From: Methylotuvimicrobium buryatense 5G
GTDB taxonomy: Bacteria; Pseudomonadota; Gammaproteobacteria; Methylococcales; Methylomonadaceae
NCBI RefSeq assembly: GCF_000341735.1
Contig: NZ_KB455575.1
Coordinates: forward strand, 1,146,399 to 1,210,398
Direction: 5' to 3'
DNA length: 64,000 nucleotides
Positions within the stretch are counted from its first letter, which is position 1. Every line of letters starts with the position of its first letter. Shown piece after piece: positions 25,675 to 35,693 of the stretch. The translations under genes were made by a program, and so were the position numbers. The notes beneath the pieces were generated by a model. The model did not search any database and was not told the origin of the DNA. It saw nothing but the letters and a program-made list of their open reading frames with translations.

Positions 25675-27426
25675 ATGATAATGATGAATTGGAATTCTGT
25701 TGGCGTTAAAGTAGTGGCTATCACCCTTACGGGACTGGCAATTATAGCTTGCGGCTTATTGATAACTTACGGCGTATCGGAAAAACAAAAACTAATCGAA
25801 TCCGAAATTCAAAATGCCAAGAACCTGCTGCTGGTTTCCGAGTCGGTTAGGGAAAACACCAATCAAAAATGGGAAAGCGGTATTTTTTCTGTCGAGCTTG
25901 TAAAAATAATGGCCGGCGACAGCATCAATCCGGCACGAAGAGCAAAAATATTGGCGACGGTCCCGGTCATGAATGCAATGGATGTCGCCGAAGCCAAAGC
26001 TAAAGAAGGGAACTTCCGATTCAAAGCACCTCGAGTCGGCGCGAGAAATCCTGCTAACGAAGCTGATGCGCTGGAACAAAAAGCCCTTCAGTTTTTTCAA
26101 AATAATCCCCAGTCCACCGAATATTCCTACATTGATGAAGAAACCCAAGAAATCCGTTACTTTAGACCGGTAAGACTGGCCAAGCAATGCGAACTCTGCC
26201 ATGGCGATCCGGCTACATCTAGCGAACTATGGGGTAATTACACAGGAAGCGATATTCTTGGTTATCGAATGGAAAACAAACGCGCCGGCGACCTTCATGG
26301 CGCTTTTGAAATCATCACCCCGTTGAACCGAGTCAATGAACAACTAAGAACCCATGTTCTGTACGCAATAGGCTTTACGGTTATCACGTTGATCGTAATA
26401 GGTGCTGCCGGTTATATTTCGATGAACCGCATCATCATTGCACCGTTAACCGATCTGGCACTAAAATTACAAGATATTGCCAGTGGAGAAGGCGATCTCA
26501 GAGCCAGGCTGAAAACCGAAGGAAAGACCGAATTTGCTTGGGTTGCGCATAGCTTCAACAATTTCGTAAAAAAAATAGCCAAGACTGTCGACCATATCAG
26601 CACGACCAGCGAGCAACTGACTCAAGCCTCGCAACGCCTTGCCCATATTTCCGAGGAAACCGAACATGGTGTCGATAGGCAGCAATCCGAAACCACACAA
26701 GTAGCCACGGCAATGGAAGAGATGACAGCCACCGTTCAAGAAGTCGCCCGCAATGCGGTTAAAGCTTCAGAGGCCGCATCAAAAGCAGACGCCGAAGCGC
26801 TGACAGGCAAAAATGTTGTGACGGCCGCCGTTGCAGACATTAACCGATTGGCATCCGAAGTGGAAAATGCCGCGCATGTCATTCATGAACTTCAATCGGA
26901 TAGTAATAGCATCGGCGAAGTACTGGGCGTCATTCAAGGTATCGCCGAGCAAACCAACCTTCTGGCATTGAATGCCGCAATCGAAGCAGCCAGAGCCGGA
27001 GAACAAGGTCGTGGCTTCGCGGTTGTCGCCGATGAAGTCAGAACGCTTGCCAGCCGCACGCAAAATTCAACGCTGGAAATCCAAAAAACGATAGAACGCT
27101 TACAAGCACGTGCGGAACAAGCAGTCAAAGTTATGGAAAACGGAAAAAAACAAGCCACGACCAGTGTCGAGCAAGCCGCATCGGCCGGCGAAGCAATCGC
27201 CAGCATTAGCGACAAAATCGATACGATCAACGACATGAACAATCTAATCGCAAACGCCGCCGAACAACAAAGCATGGTTGCCGAGGAAATCAACCGCAAC
27301 ATTAGCAACATCAGTTCCGTTTCCAACGAAACATCGATCGGCGCTAGAAATACAACAACCGCATGCCGAGAATTGTTGACCTTGGCCAGCCAATTGAAAG
27401 AAATGGTTGGCCAATTTAAAACATAG
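25675..27426 (+). CDS. Methyl-accepting chemotaxis protein with c-type haem (DUF3365/Tll0287-like) sensor
   Basis: A 583-residue chemoreceptor: transmembrane helix 1 (12-33), periplasmic domain (35-226), transmembrane helix 2 (228-250), HAMP (about 251-303) and a cytoplasmic signalling domain with the hairpin tip [20 protein letters not shown]. The periplasmic domain has a haem c attachment motif, CELCH (172-176), in the QCELCHGDP context of DUF3365 domains. This predicts covalent haem and sensing of redox state, oxygen, NO or a similar ligand. The start has a GGAG ribosome site. No other che genes are near. Confidence 0.93.
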   Translation: MIMMNWNSVGVKVVAITLTGLAIIACGLLITYGVSEKQKLIESEIQNAKNLLLVSESVRENTNQKWESGIFSVELVKIMAGDSINPARRAKILATVPVMNAMDVAEAKAKEGNFRFKAPRVGARNPANEADALEQKALQFFQNNPQSTEYSYIDEETQEIRYFRPVRLAKQCELCHGDPATSSELWGNYTGSDILGYRMENKRAGDLHGAFEIITPLNRVNEQLRTHVLYAIGFTVITLIVIGAAGYISMNRIIIAPLTDLALKLQDIASGEGDLRARLKTEGKTEFAWVAHSFNNFVKKIAKTVDHISTTSEQLTQASQRLAHISEETEHGVDRQQSETTQVATAMEEMTATVQEVARNAVKASEAASKADAEALTGKNVVTAAVADINRLASEVENAAHVIHELQSDSNSIGEVLGVIQGIAEQTNLLALNAAIEAARAGEQGRGFAVVADEVRTLASRTQNSTLEIQKTIERLQARAEQAVKVMENGKKQATTSVEQAASAGEAIASISDKIDTINDMNNLIANAAEQQSMVAEEINRNISNISSVSNETSIGARNTTTACRELLTLASQLKEMVGQFKT

Positions 27427-27496
27427 GAGGCCAGCAATACCCTAGACAGGTTTCGGTGGCAGGGATAGCCTCCGTCAAGCCATGGACATATTTACC

Positions 27497-27709
27497 AGCA
27501 ATTCCCAATTTGGAGATCAAAAAGGGTGTGGGGTATGCTTGGCGAGGATGTCGGCAGCAGGGCAGATTTTTGCTCCATGCAAAATCTGCATTCACGCCAT
27601 CCTTGGCGTTCGAGCTGCCGCCAAGCCCCCATGGATGGGTTTACGGCGTTCCTCGACAGGCATACCCCACACCCTAAAATCGGCGAAACTGCTCAAACAG
27701 GGAATCGCT
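27497..27709. repeat. Family B repeat, long form (copy B3)
   Basis: A 213-bp element with ends AGCAATTCCCAATTTGG and CAAACAGGGAATCGCT, containing the full hairpin module GCAGATTTTTGCTCCATGCA and the core ATGGATGGGTTTACGGCG. It is the best reference copy of family B in the window. It begins about 70 bp after the chemoreceptor stop codon. Confidence 0.92.
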
Positions 27710-27730
27710 GGGTTGAATGCAAATTTTGCA

Positions 27731-27889
27731 TATACCTTTCGTACTTCAAATTTCGGCAGTGCCTAAGGAGGCACCGGAGTGCCTGGCAAAGGCTTTGCCA
27801 GCATGGATGCTGGCATAGAGCCTACATGGACGTATTCACGGCGTCCTTTGCCGGGCCCCGGTGCCGAATTTTAATCCACGATGAGTATA
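27731..27889. repeat. Family A repeat, short form (copy A4)
   Basis: A 159-bp element with ends TATACCTTTCGTACTTC and CACGATGAGTATA, core CCTACATGGACGTATTCACG. It follows B3 after only 21 bp. The remaining bases to 28021 carry another fragment (AATTGCCGAGGAGCAAAATC, TCGAGCAACCGAACC) with similarity to families C and G. Confidence 0.9.
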
Positions 27890-28021
27890 GCCAAGAATAG
27901 CGTGTAGCAGGACAATGCAAGAGCAATTGCCGAGGAGCAAAATCCGCCCTACCGTCGACACCTATCAATCGAGCAACCGAACCTGACTACCCTATACATA
28001 AATATCGCAGACTCGTCTAAG

Positions 28022-29854
28022 TTAACCCGGATTATCGACCGATTTATACAAACTCTCTATTTTAGCGAGTAAATCGTTATATTCGGCTGAACGCCAAACC
28101 GCATAATTTAGATTTTTGAAGTGTCCGGTCAGACGAGTAAAATAATCCCGCACATGGTTTTGGTCGGTAAAGCGATACTCCGCATCGACCAACTTGATAA
28201 TCAGCATAAATATTTCTTTTTGCCGCTCAAGCGGAACCGACACGTCAACAGCGTCGAAAGCATCCTGTTGCAGATAGATCATATCGACGAACAAGGCTTG
28301 CTGATACAGCACAAAATCGTCCAAAGTCACGCCTTCCTCGCCGGCGACTTGTATCATTTGATAGACACTGTCGCCCCGAACAAGCAAGTCTAAAACTTTG
28401 GATACGCGTTCAGTCCACCCTGAAATAAGCTCACGATCATACCAAGACCTAAGCTGCTCTAAATAACGAGACCAGGATAGCAACGGATCGACAGCCGGAT
28501 AAAAACGTTTATAGGCCCGGTCGGCACTCAGTCCTAAAAAAGTCTTGACCGTGCTCAAGGTCGATTGCGTAACCGGTTCCTCGAAATTACCGCCGGCCGG
28601 CGAAACGGTTCCGATCATCGTCAGACTTCCGGTTCCTCCGTCACGGTTTTTTATTACGCCGGCTCGCTCATAAATATTTTTGATCGCCGAGTCTAAATAG
28701 GCCGGAAAAGCCTCTTCGCCCGGAATCTCCTCGAGCCGCGCCGACGTTTCGCGCATCGCCTGCGCCCAACGAGACGTCGAGTCGGCCAGCAACAGCACAT
28801 TCAAACCCATTTGCCGATAATATTCACCGAGCGTGATTCCCGTGTAGATCGACGCCTCCCTGGCCGCAACCGGCATCGACGAAGTGTTACAGATAATGAT
28901 CGTGCGGTCCATCAACGATCCGCCGGTCTTCGGATCGATGGTCATCGGAAATTCGGTGATGGTCTCGACGACCTCGCCGGCTCGCTCCCCGCAAGCGACC
29001 ACGATGACAATGTCAACCTCCGAATTTCTCGATATCAAACTCTGTAAAACCGTCTTACCTGCGCCGAAAGGCCCGGGGATACAGCCGGTGCCGCCTCTGG
29101 CAATCGGAAAAAAAGTATCGATCAAACGTAAATGCGTTATTAAGGGGTCAGATGGATATTGGCGTTGCACCACATTATTGCGCAGCAATTGTTGCGATAA
29201 CGGCAAGCGAATCGGCCATCGCTGTTTGAGCGTAATGATTCGCTCTTTGTCGTTGGCCAGTTTGATTTTTGCGACGGCCTCATCGACCGTAACATTACCT
29301 TCCTGAATCCAAGTCACCTCGATCTCGCCATTGATGTCGAACGGCACCATGATCTTATGACTGAATCGGCGCTCCTGAACGGCCCCGATCGCACAACCGG
29401 CATAGAGTTTTGCACCGGCTTGTACGCACGGTGTGAATGCCCACTTGGTATTTTGATCCAACGCAGGCAAATCGACTCCACGAGGCAAAAAATAGCCGTA
29501 TTCGGTCGCCAATAAATCGAGGGGATTTTGCAAGCCGTCATAGACTTGTCCCAAAAGCCCGGGCCCAAGTTCGACCGACAGTAATTCGCTGGTCAACACA
29601 ACCGGATCGCCAACACCGACTCCTGTTGTGTTTTCATAAACTTGCGCATCGGCACGATTGCCGTAAATACGCAATATTTCTGCTTTAAGCCGCTCTTTAT
29701 GTTTAGCTTCGCTTCGGCTCGGCAAAATGTAAATGACTTCATTCTTCGTCAGCGGCGTGTCAGCAACCGATTCGATCGATACAATATCGTCCTGAACAGA
29801 GACGACTCTCGCCGAAGCCTGATCCAAACCCGTTGTCAATGTGCTTTCATTCAT
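28022..29854 (-). CDS. atpA: V-type ATPase catalytic subunit A
   Basis: A 610-residue catalytic subunit. The P-loop GPFGAGKTV is at 261-269, the catalytic glutamate is in ACGERAGE (E290), and LLLADSTSRWAQAMRE forms the Walker B and arginine region. The non-homologous insertion typical of V-type A subunits lies between about 110 and 200. It is the last gene of the seven-gene operon, 9 bp after the DUF2764 gene; in chlamydial and Bacteroides-type operons A normally precedes B, so the order here is permuted. Confidence 0.96.
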   Translation of the reverse strand: MNESTLTTGLDQASARVVSVQDDIVSIESVADTPLTKNEVIYILPSRSEAKHKERLKAEILRIYGNRADAQVYENTTGVGVGDPVVLTSELLSVELGPGLLGQVYDGLQNPLDLLATEYGYFLPRGVDLPALDQNTKWAFTPCVQAGAKLYAGCAIGAVQERRFSHKIMVPFDINGEIEVTWIQEGNVTVDEAVAKIKLANDKERIITLKQRWPIRLPLSQQLLRNNVVQRQYPSDPLITHLRLIDTFFPIARGGTGCIPGPFGAGKTVLQSLISRNSEVDIVIVVACGERAGEVVETITEFPMTIDPKTGGSLMDRTIIICNTSSMPVAAREASIYTGITLGEYYRQMGLNVLLLADSTSRWAQAMRETSARLEEIPGEEAFPAYLDSAIKNIYERAGVIKNRDGGTGSLTMIGTVSPAGGNFEEPVTQSTLSTVKTFLGLSADRAYKRFYPAVDPLLSWSRYLEQLRSWYDRELISGWTERVSKVLDLLVRGDSVYQMIQVAGEEGVTLDDFVLYQQALFVDMIYLQQDAFDAVDVSVPLERQKEIFMLIIKLVDAEYRFTDQNHVRDYFTRLTGHFKNLNYAVWRSAEYNDLLAKIESLYKSVDNPG

Positions 29855-29863
29855 CGTAGAAAT

Positions 29864-30550
29864 TTATCCAAATTCAATCGAAACGCCGTCTAATCCGGCC
29901 GAGACTAATTCGTCAAATCGTAAAACGGCCTGCTCTTTGTCGTAATGGGTCCAACGGTTAATGACATCCCATTTCAATACATAAATGACGACTGCGGGAA
30001 AATCGAAGTAATGCCCCTGCCCGACTCTCTGATAATGCCGCCAAATCAACTCGAGAATCAGTCTTTCCAACTCCAGCGGCCGATCTTGTTCAATCAATTC
30101 GCTGGCTTGTCTAACCCAAGGCAATAAGGCATCCATTCCGAAAGCCGATTCACGCCAATGTTTTTTGATAAAGCGTAAACGCTCGCCAAAACCGTCAAAA
30201 GGCGCGCCCAAGGTTAAACTCTCGCCGTCGCGCCTTCTTCTGAGCGCCGTCAAAATAGTCCTTAATTCCAAACGCCACATGACGATATCTTTTAGAAACG
30301 GGTTCCTGATTGCACGCCACATGACCATCCCTTGTTTAACGACGGCTTCGTCATCGAGTTCTTTCATTTTCGACCAATGCAGCAAGGCTTCAATTCTTGC
30401 CAAATCGTCGGCATCTTCGTTATCTAGCAAGGCCAAACGCTTATCCAACTGAATGCGCGAAATCGGCGGCTGACGGGTCTCGAATAGTTCCGTCGGATGG
30501 ACAGGAAGGCTGCTAAGTAAAAGCGTATATTTATAATTTTCGCCGCTCAC
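29864..30550 (-). CDS. DUF2764 family V-ATPase-associated protein
   Basis: A 228-residue protein starting SGENYKYTLLLSSLPVHP and matching the DUF2764 proteins encoded between atpE and atpA in bacterial V-ATPase operons (for example chlamydiae). It likely fills the place of a stalk subunit of the C type, but I know of no direct proof. It is rich in charged helices (MKELDDEAVVKQGMVMWRAI region) and lacks membrane segments. The start overlaps the atpE stop as ATGA. Confidence 0.82.
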   Translation of the reverse strand: MSGENYKYTLLLSSLPVHPTELFETRQPPISRIQLDKRLALLDNEDADDLARIEALLHWSKMKELDDEAVVKQGMVMWRAIRNPFLKDIVMWRLELRTILTALRRRRDGESLTLGAPFDGFGERLRFIKKHWRESAFGMDALLPWVRQASELIEQDRPLELERLILELIWRHYQRVGQGHYFDFPAVVIYVLKWDVINRWTHYDKEQAVLRFDELVSAGLDGVSIEFG

Positions 30551-31236
30551 TTGACGATGCCTTGCAAGAGCGCTCTAAAACGCGGTTGTAAATGCTCCAA
30601 AAACAAAGTGGCAACGGCTTCATCGGTAAAATCGATGACCATGTTGTTCTCTTCAAGCTTGATTACGATACCCGATTTGATTTGATCCGAAACTTCAAAG
30701 GATACGCCATCGCGCAACAAATCCGATGCGATCGCGGCGGTCAGATGCGATAAGGCTCCTTGCTTAAGCTCCTCCGGGTTTCTTCGCAAATCCTCGACGC
30801 CGACGATATCCTCGGGTAATTGAAAAATGATTTTAGAATTTTGATCGAGCCCGGTTTTTTCTCGGACTCGGCCCGCCAATGCCAGTATCAATTGCTCGAT
30901 AAATTCGGATTTGGCCATTTGTTTACCGACCACGCGCATGACTTCCTGACTAAAGCTACCGAGCAATGTATCGCGTAATTTAAGTAACGCATCCCGCCCC
31001 GCCAAGCGCAACGCATCGACACCGGAAGATTTAAGCGCTTCGGCTTCGGCTCGTGCTTTTTCAAGCAATAATTGCGCCTCTTGCTCGGCTTCCTCGACAA
31101 TCCAAGCGGCTCGTTTTTGTGCGTTAAGGACGATATCCTCGGCTTTAGCTTGTCCGGCATTAATCGCTTCCTCTCTCAAGCGCTCGATCAATTTCTCGAC
31201 GCCGCTCGATGCAACTTCCGCTTTTTCCGCTTTCAT
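30547..31236 (-). CDS. atpE: V-type ATPase peripheral stalk subunit E
   Basis: A 229-residue protein. The N-terminal 80 residues are a long Ala/Glu/Lys-rich coiled helix (LNAQKRAAWIVEEAEQEAQL), and the C-terminal half is a globular domain that contacts the A3B3 head, as in subunit E. A GAGAG ribosome site precedes the ATG. No separate G/H subunit gene that would pair with E is visible in the operon. Confidence 0.87.
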   Translation of the reverse strand: MKAEKAEVASSGVEKLIERLREEAINAGQAKAEDIVLNAQKRAAWIVEEAEQEAQLLLEKARAEAEALKSSGVDALRLAGRDALLKLRDTLLGSFSQEVMRVVGKQMAKSEFIEQLILALAGRVREKTGLDQNSKIIFQLPEDIVGVEDLRRNPEELKQGALSHLTAAIASDLLRDGVSFEVSDQIKSGIVIKLEENNMVIDFTDEAVATLFLEHLQPRFRALLQGIVK

Positions 31237-31247
31237 ACTCTCGACTC

Positions 31248-31697
31248 TTAAGATTGAGGAATTCCGCCGCTAATTACTAGGGCGAAAATAAATGCAAAGA
31301 CGGCAAAGCCTTCGACGATCGCGGCGGGGGCTACCGATAAGCCGAAAATCTCGGGTTTGGCCTTCGAGGCATGAATCGCCGAGGCGCAGCATTGCCCTTG
31401 ATAAATCGCACTGAACATCAGTGCGAATCCGGCCAAGACGCCAACGGCAAAAATACCGGAAGCATTCGCTTCGGTAATCGGCCGATTCAGCGTAAACATC
31501 ACGACAATGCCATAAATCACCTGAGAAGACGGCATCGCCGAAACCCCGACATAGCGACCGTGCCCGGTTTCGGTATCGAGCATCGCGCCGATCGCGGCTT
31601 GGCCTGCAACCGCACAACCAATAATGCTGCCGATCGCACCCAAGGCCATCGGCGCATATAAACCGATCCATCCTAAAATCACTAATACCTCAGCCAT
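31248..31697 (-). CDS. atpK: V-type ATPase membrane rotor subunit K (c), with Na+-type ligand residues
   Basis: A 149-residue proteolipid with four membrane helices from a duplicated hairpin. The ATG at 31697 overlaps the atpI stop as TGATG and has a GGAG ribosome site. Ion-site residues line up with the Na+-translocating Enterococcus hirae NtpK: S58-Q59 and Y62 in MPSSQVIYG, Q100 in AIYQGQ, and E129 in AAIVEGF. This supports Na+ coupling; it is inference, since the backbone ligand and exact geometry cannot be checked here. Only the second hairpin carries the essential acid. Confidence 0.92.
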   Translation of the reverse strand: MAEVLVILGWIGLYAPMALGAIGSIIGCAVAGQAAIGAMLDTETGHGRYVGVSAMPSSQVIYGIVVMFTLNRPITEANASGIFAVGVLAGFALMFSAIYQGQCCASAIHASKAKPEIFGLSVAPAAIVEGFAVFAFIFALVISGGIPQS

Positions 31698-33493
31698 CAA
31701 CGGACTCCTTTTTTGGAAAATGCTTTAAAGGGATAACCTTCATCGGAAACGCTCCAGTTATAAAATTCGATAAAATTCAAACGTAAACCATGTACCAAGC
31801 CACTCATCAAACATAACATCAGATTCAAGACATGACCGACGATTAAGATCAAAATACTGAACAACAACCCGGGACCGGGTAAGGCATGATAAACCTGCAC
31901 CGCCAATTGATTAAAAGTCAGCGCCAACGATGCGCTAGCCAAACCCAATGCGAATAGACGCATATAACTGAGCACATCACCGAATAATTGAGTAATGCCG
32001 ATCAAGCTCTTGACACCGTCCAGCAAACGCCAAAACAAGTCGCTCCAGCGTTTTAAACCTCGTTCGCTGCTGAACAGCAACAACAAAACGCCGCCCGTAG
32101 CCGGCAAAATAATGCCTACTTGACGCAACCCGTCATTATCCGTTGTCGCCGAAAGCCAAAAACAAAAACCGCCGACTACTGCCAACAGCCAGCCGATAGA
32201 GGCCAATGCCGTTAAGGAAGGGTATCGGCGATAGGCTCGAATCGCATTGGCCAAGGCAATATGCCCGACGCCGACCGCGATCGACAAGCGCATCATCCCG
32301 TCGAAATCGTTAATATCGATAATCTTTAATGCAGAAATAAATCTTTCTTCGGATGGACTGTAGCCGAAATAACCGCCCGATAAAACTCCCCAAACAAGCG
32401 AAACAAACACGGTGTTAGCAGCCAGGACTCTAAGTCTCCGATCCTTGATGCTCTGCCCGAGACTGCGCCATTTGAACATCAGTATTAACCCGAAAACCGC
32501 GGCATAACCTGCGTCGGACAGAATCATCGCAAAAAAAACGCTAAATGAAAAAAACACGACAATAGACGGATCCCAACCGTAATAATTCGGCGTTTGATAA
32601 AAATTGACGATATCTTCGCCGCCGGCCAGTTGCCGAGGATTATCGAGCAAGGTCGGAGGATTGTCGCCGGGATCCGGGTCTTCGACCAATACGGCCAAAC
32701 CATGATGTTCGGCAAAACGAAGAAATTTTTCGGTATGTGCTTCCGGCAACCAGCCTTGCAAGGCGAACACGCCGGCCTCGTCGCGTGTAATTGTTTGCGC
32801 CTTGGCCAAATCGGCCTGATCCAGCGCCTCACTGAAATGCACCGTCATCAAGGTAATCCAGCGAGTCAAGGACTCTCGTTCGGCCTGTAAATCCTCGAGC
32901 GTCAATTCGACCTGGCTTCGCTGAGTTTTCAATGTCGAAAGCGGTATCGAGCCGGTATGAGTTCTTACCACCGGCATGCTGTTTTCGGGCGGCTCGGATT
33001 CGGCAACGACGACGACATAGCAATATAAATTATTCTGATAAACCGTCTGCCAAACCCAGTCGCAGTCCTCGAGCTTTTTCATCATTCTTTTGGGAATAAT
33101 GTAAAACCATAATCGGTAACCGGCCAATTGCGCGGTTTCCGGTAACTGGAAGTCGCCCCACGGTTCAACCTCATCGATTCGTTTCGACAAGGCGTCGTAA
33201 ATATCGGTCAACTCGCGAACTTTCGCCTTAATGGCCAAAACTTCCTCGGTAATCCTTTCAAGATCGAAACGCGTCGCGTCTTTGATTTGATGTCTTTTGT
33301 TCGCGCAGGCATTAAGATACTTAAGCGCTTCGACCACGCCTTCGGTATTTTTAGGCGCGCCGAACTCCTGCCCAGGCGGTTCGGCTAAAGGAATCAAGTG
33401 CAGACCGCCTAAGGCTTGCACTTGCTCCAATATCCGACGCTTATCGGACAACATGCCGCAAAAAGTAATCTTTTTCAGCTTGACGATTGCCAT
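31697..33493 (-). CDS. atpI: V-type ATPase membrane subunit I (a-type stator)
   Basis: A 598-residue subunit with a cytoplasmic N-terminal half (1-290) containing coiled segments and a C-terminal membrane half with about seven hydrophobic helices from residue 310. Conserved R-containing sequence near FGDVLSYMRLFALGLASASL matches the ion-channel region of the family. It starts directly after the atpD stop (TAAATG) and is translationally coupled to atpK. Confidence 0.93.
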   Translation of the reverse strand: MAIVKLKKITFCGMLSDKRRILEQVQALGGLHLIPLAEPPGQEFGAPKNTEGVVEALKYLNACANKRHQIKDATRFDLERITEEVLAIKAKVRELTDIYDALSKRIDEVEPWGDFQLPETAQLAGYRLWFYIIPKRMMKKLEDCDWVWQTVYQNNLYCYVVVVAESEPPENSMPVVRTHTGSIPLSTLKTQRSQVELTLEDLQAERESLTRWITLMTVHFSEALDQADLAKAQTITRDEAGVFALQGWLPEAHTEKFLRFAEHHGLAVLVEDPDPGDNPPTLLDNPRQLAGGEDIVNFYQTPNYYGWDPSIVVFFSFSVFFAMILSDAGYAAVFGLILMFKWRSLGQSIKDRRLRVLAANTVFVSLVWGVLSGGYFGYSPSEERFISALKIIDINDFDGMMRLSIAVGVGHIALANAIRAYRRYPSLTALASIGWLLAVVGGFCFWLSATTDNDGLRQVGIILPATGGVLLLLFSSERGLKRWSDLFWRLLDGVKSLIGITQLFGDVLSYMRLFALGLASASLALTFNQLAVQVYHALPGPGLLFSILILIVGHVLNLMLCLMSGLVHGLRLNFIEFYNWSVSDEGYPFKAFSKKGVR

Positions 33494-34096
33494 TTAGACA
33501 CCTTGTTTAATACGGAGTTGTTTGGTCATTTTTGCCCGAACAACATCGGCTCGTTCGGCATCGGACAGATAAATACGGATTTTGCGTATATTGCGCTCCG
33601 TTTTAGGAATCAACACCTTATCGAACAAATTAACCTTTTGTGTCACTTTTTTGACCGCCGCTTCCAAAATCGTCAATCGACGCCTGTCGACCTGTTGCCG
33701 CAACTTCAACTCCAGCATAAGTTTCAATTGCACGACCAACGCATCGACCCAGTGCGGCTTCAGATAAGGCGAGTAGGTCATCGTCACTAGGTCAACCTTC
33801 CTTAGTATCGGTACCGTAATACCGACAATATTCTCCTCGCCTATTTCGACCGCCGAGACTTTAACCAGATCGTTTAAATTAATATCCCGATAGGACACCA
33901 TCGGTAATGTTTCGCTCACTTTTTGCCGGCACTGTTCAATTTGCAGTTCGGTAGTTTTGAGCTGCGCCAAGCCTTTGGCCCGCTCGGCCATCAACTGTCT
34001 TCGTTTGAGATCGAGCGAAGGCAAATATTGCCGGTAGCGTTTAAGTTTGGCGCTTTCCTTATGCAATGAAGCCTTGTTAAGCGAGAGTCTGGCCAT
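33494..34096 (-). CDS. atpD: V-type ATPase central shaft subunit D
   Basis: A 200-residue, mostly helical subunit. The N terminus LSLNKASLHKESAKLKRY and the C-terminal long helix ending KMTKQLRIKQG are typical of the D coiled-coil shaft that turns inside the A3B3 head. It overlaps atpB by 20 bp. No subunit F gene, the usual shaft partner, was found next to it. Confidence 0.9.
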   Translation of the reverse strand: MARLSLNKASLHKESAKLKRYRQYLPSLDLKRRQLMAERAKGLAQLKTTELQIEQCRQKVSETLPMVSYRDINLNDLVKVSAVEIGEENIVGITVPILRKVDLVTMTYSPYLKPHWVDALVVQLKLMLELKLRQQVDRRRLTILEAAVKKVTQKVNLFDKVLIPKTERNIRKIRIYLSDAERADVVRAKMTKQLRIKQGV

Positions 34097-35438
34097 GACT
34101 TTTCTTCGGGAAATATTTATCGATCAAGGCTTGTTTCATTAATAACTCGCTTTCCTCGAAACATTCGGCCAAGGTTTGCCATCCTAAATCCAAGGCCTGT
34201 TCCAATGAAATAGAGACATTGATGTCCATGAAACGTTTTTTAAATAATTGCCCGAATCGAAGCAATTTTTTATCGTAATCGGACAAATCGAAAGCCATCG
34301 CCTGCTTTTGTTCGGCGTCGACCGAGCCCGCGTAAAAACGGATCATCGTATTCATGATTTGCGCATGATCCTCGCGCGTGACCTTACCGATGACATGTTG
34401 CTTCAACCTAGACAACGAACCGAAAGGATCGAGCATGCCGTCGTGCAAATAAAACTGGCCCTCGGTAATATAACCGGTATTGTCCGGAACCGGATGCGTC
34501 ACATCGTTACCCGGCATCGTTGTCACCGACAAAATCGTAACGGAACCGGCACCTTTATAATCGCAGGCTTTTTCGTATCGGCGCGCCAACTGCGAATAGA
34601 GATCGCCCATATAGCCGCGGTTCGACGGAACATGCTCCATTGAAATACCGACTTCCTTCATTGCATCGGCGTAAGCGGTCATATCAGTCATCAACACCAA
34701 CACCCGCTTGCCCTCTTCTACTGCAAAGCGTTCCGCGACCGCCAATGCCATATCCGGCACCAATAGCCGTTCGACGATAGGATCGGAAGCCAGATTGCAA
34801 AACATCACGGTCCTCGCAAATACTCCCGCTTCCTCAAATTGCGATCTAAAATAATGAAAATCATCGAAAATCAGGCCAAGCCCTGCAAAAACCACGATAT
34901 CGGCATCAGCCTGAATGCCGATTCTAGCCAAAAATGCGTTAAACGGTTCGCCGGAAATAGAGAAAATCGGTATCTTCTGACTTTCCACCAGACAATTGAA
35001 CAGGTCGATCATCGGCACTTGCGTTCGTATCATTTTCGAAGCTAAAACTCGTTTCATCGGGTTCACCGATGCACCGTTAATCGTCACTTTCGGGTCGGGC
35101 TTAAGCGTCGAACCACCGTCCATCGGCTCCCCCGTACCATTAAAAATCCGGCCAAGAATATTCGCAGAATAAGTCACTCGCATCGAATGACCTAAAAAAC
35201 GCACCGACGCCGCAGTCGAAATGCCCCGAGTTCCCGAGAAAACCTGCAAAGCCACCTTGCTACCGTCGATTTTGATAACTTGTGCCAAAGATTCGCTGCC
35301 GTTGCCGTCTTCGACTTCGGCTAAATCCCCGAACCGGGTTGTGATTTCTTGGTTTGCGAAGGTATTGTCAACTTTCACAGTAATGATATTACCGACAATG
35401 GACAAAATATTGTAATGTCTGACCATATGTTCGATCAT
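34077..35438 (-). CDS. atpB: V-type ATPase regulatory subunit B
   Basis: A 453-residue B subunit. It is related to subunit A but lacks the glycine-rich P-loop; instead there is FSISGEPFNAFLARIG. Typical B motifs are MDGGSTLKPDP and NTGYITEGQFYLH. It is the first gene of the operon. An in-frame ATG four codons inside the start is an alternative. No other ATPase genes precede it, so the operon starts with B rather than with E. Confidence 0.95.
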   Translation of the reverse strand: MIEHMVRHYNILSIVGNIITVKVDNTFANQEITTRFGDLAEVEDGNGSESLAQVIKIDGSKVALQVFSGTRGISTAASVRFLGHSMRVTYSANILGRIFNGTGEPMDGGSTLKPDPKVTINGASVNPMKRVLASKMIRTQVPMIDLFNCLVESQKIPIFSISGEPFNAFLARIGIQADADIVVFAGLGLIFDDFHYFRSQFEEAGVFARTVMFCNLASDPIVERLLVPDMALAVAERFAVEEGKRVLVLMTDMTAYADAMKEVGISMEHVPSNRGYMGDLYSQLARRYEKACDYKGAGSVTILSVTTMPGNDVTHPVPDNTGYITEGQFYLHDGMLDPFGSLSRLKQHVIGKVTREDHAQIMNTMIRFYAGSVDAEQKQAMAFDLSDYDKKLLRFGQLFKKRFMDINVSISLEQALDLGWQTLAECFEESELLMKQALIDKYFPKKSHGQTLA

Positions 35439-35693
35439 GCGTAACCCCGGAAATTAGCCTAAATATAAGCGGATTATAATATTGTAAGATGACGTTATGA
35501 TAACAAGTCAAGCCGATATAGAGTCTTATTTTTGATATACGGCTCGGAATAGAGAAGTTAAGCAGTAGTTTCGCAATTGCGCGCTACCAAAACAATCGGC
35601 GATATCAGATTACCTATAGGCTTTTTCTTAATTAATCCTTTACTAGCCAATTTTCAGCACTGAGATGCCTATCAAAGGCTGTACGATGGAATC
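35439..35693. other. Promoter-side spacer of the V-ATPase operon
   Basis: 255 bp between the V-ATPase operon start and the stop of the diguanylate cyclase gene on the same strand. It is AT-rich (ATTATAATATTGTAAGATG near 35474). No repeat of the main families and no small gene was recognised. Confidence 0.4.
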
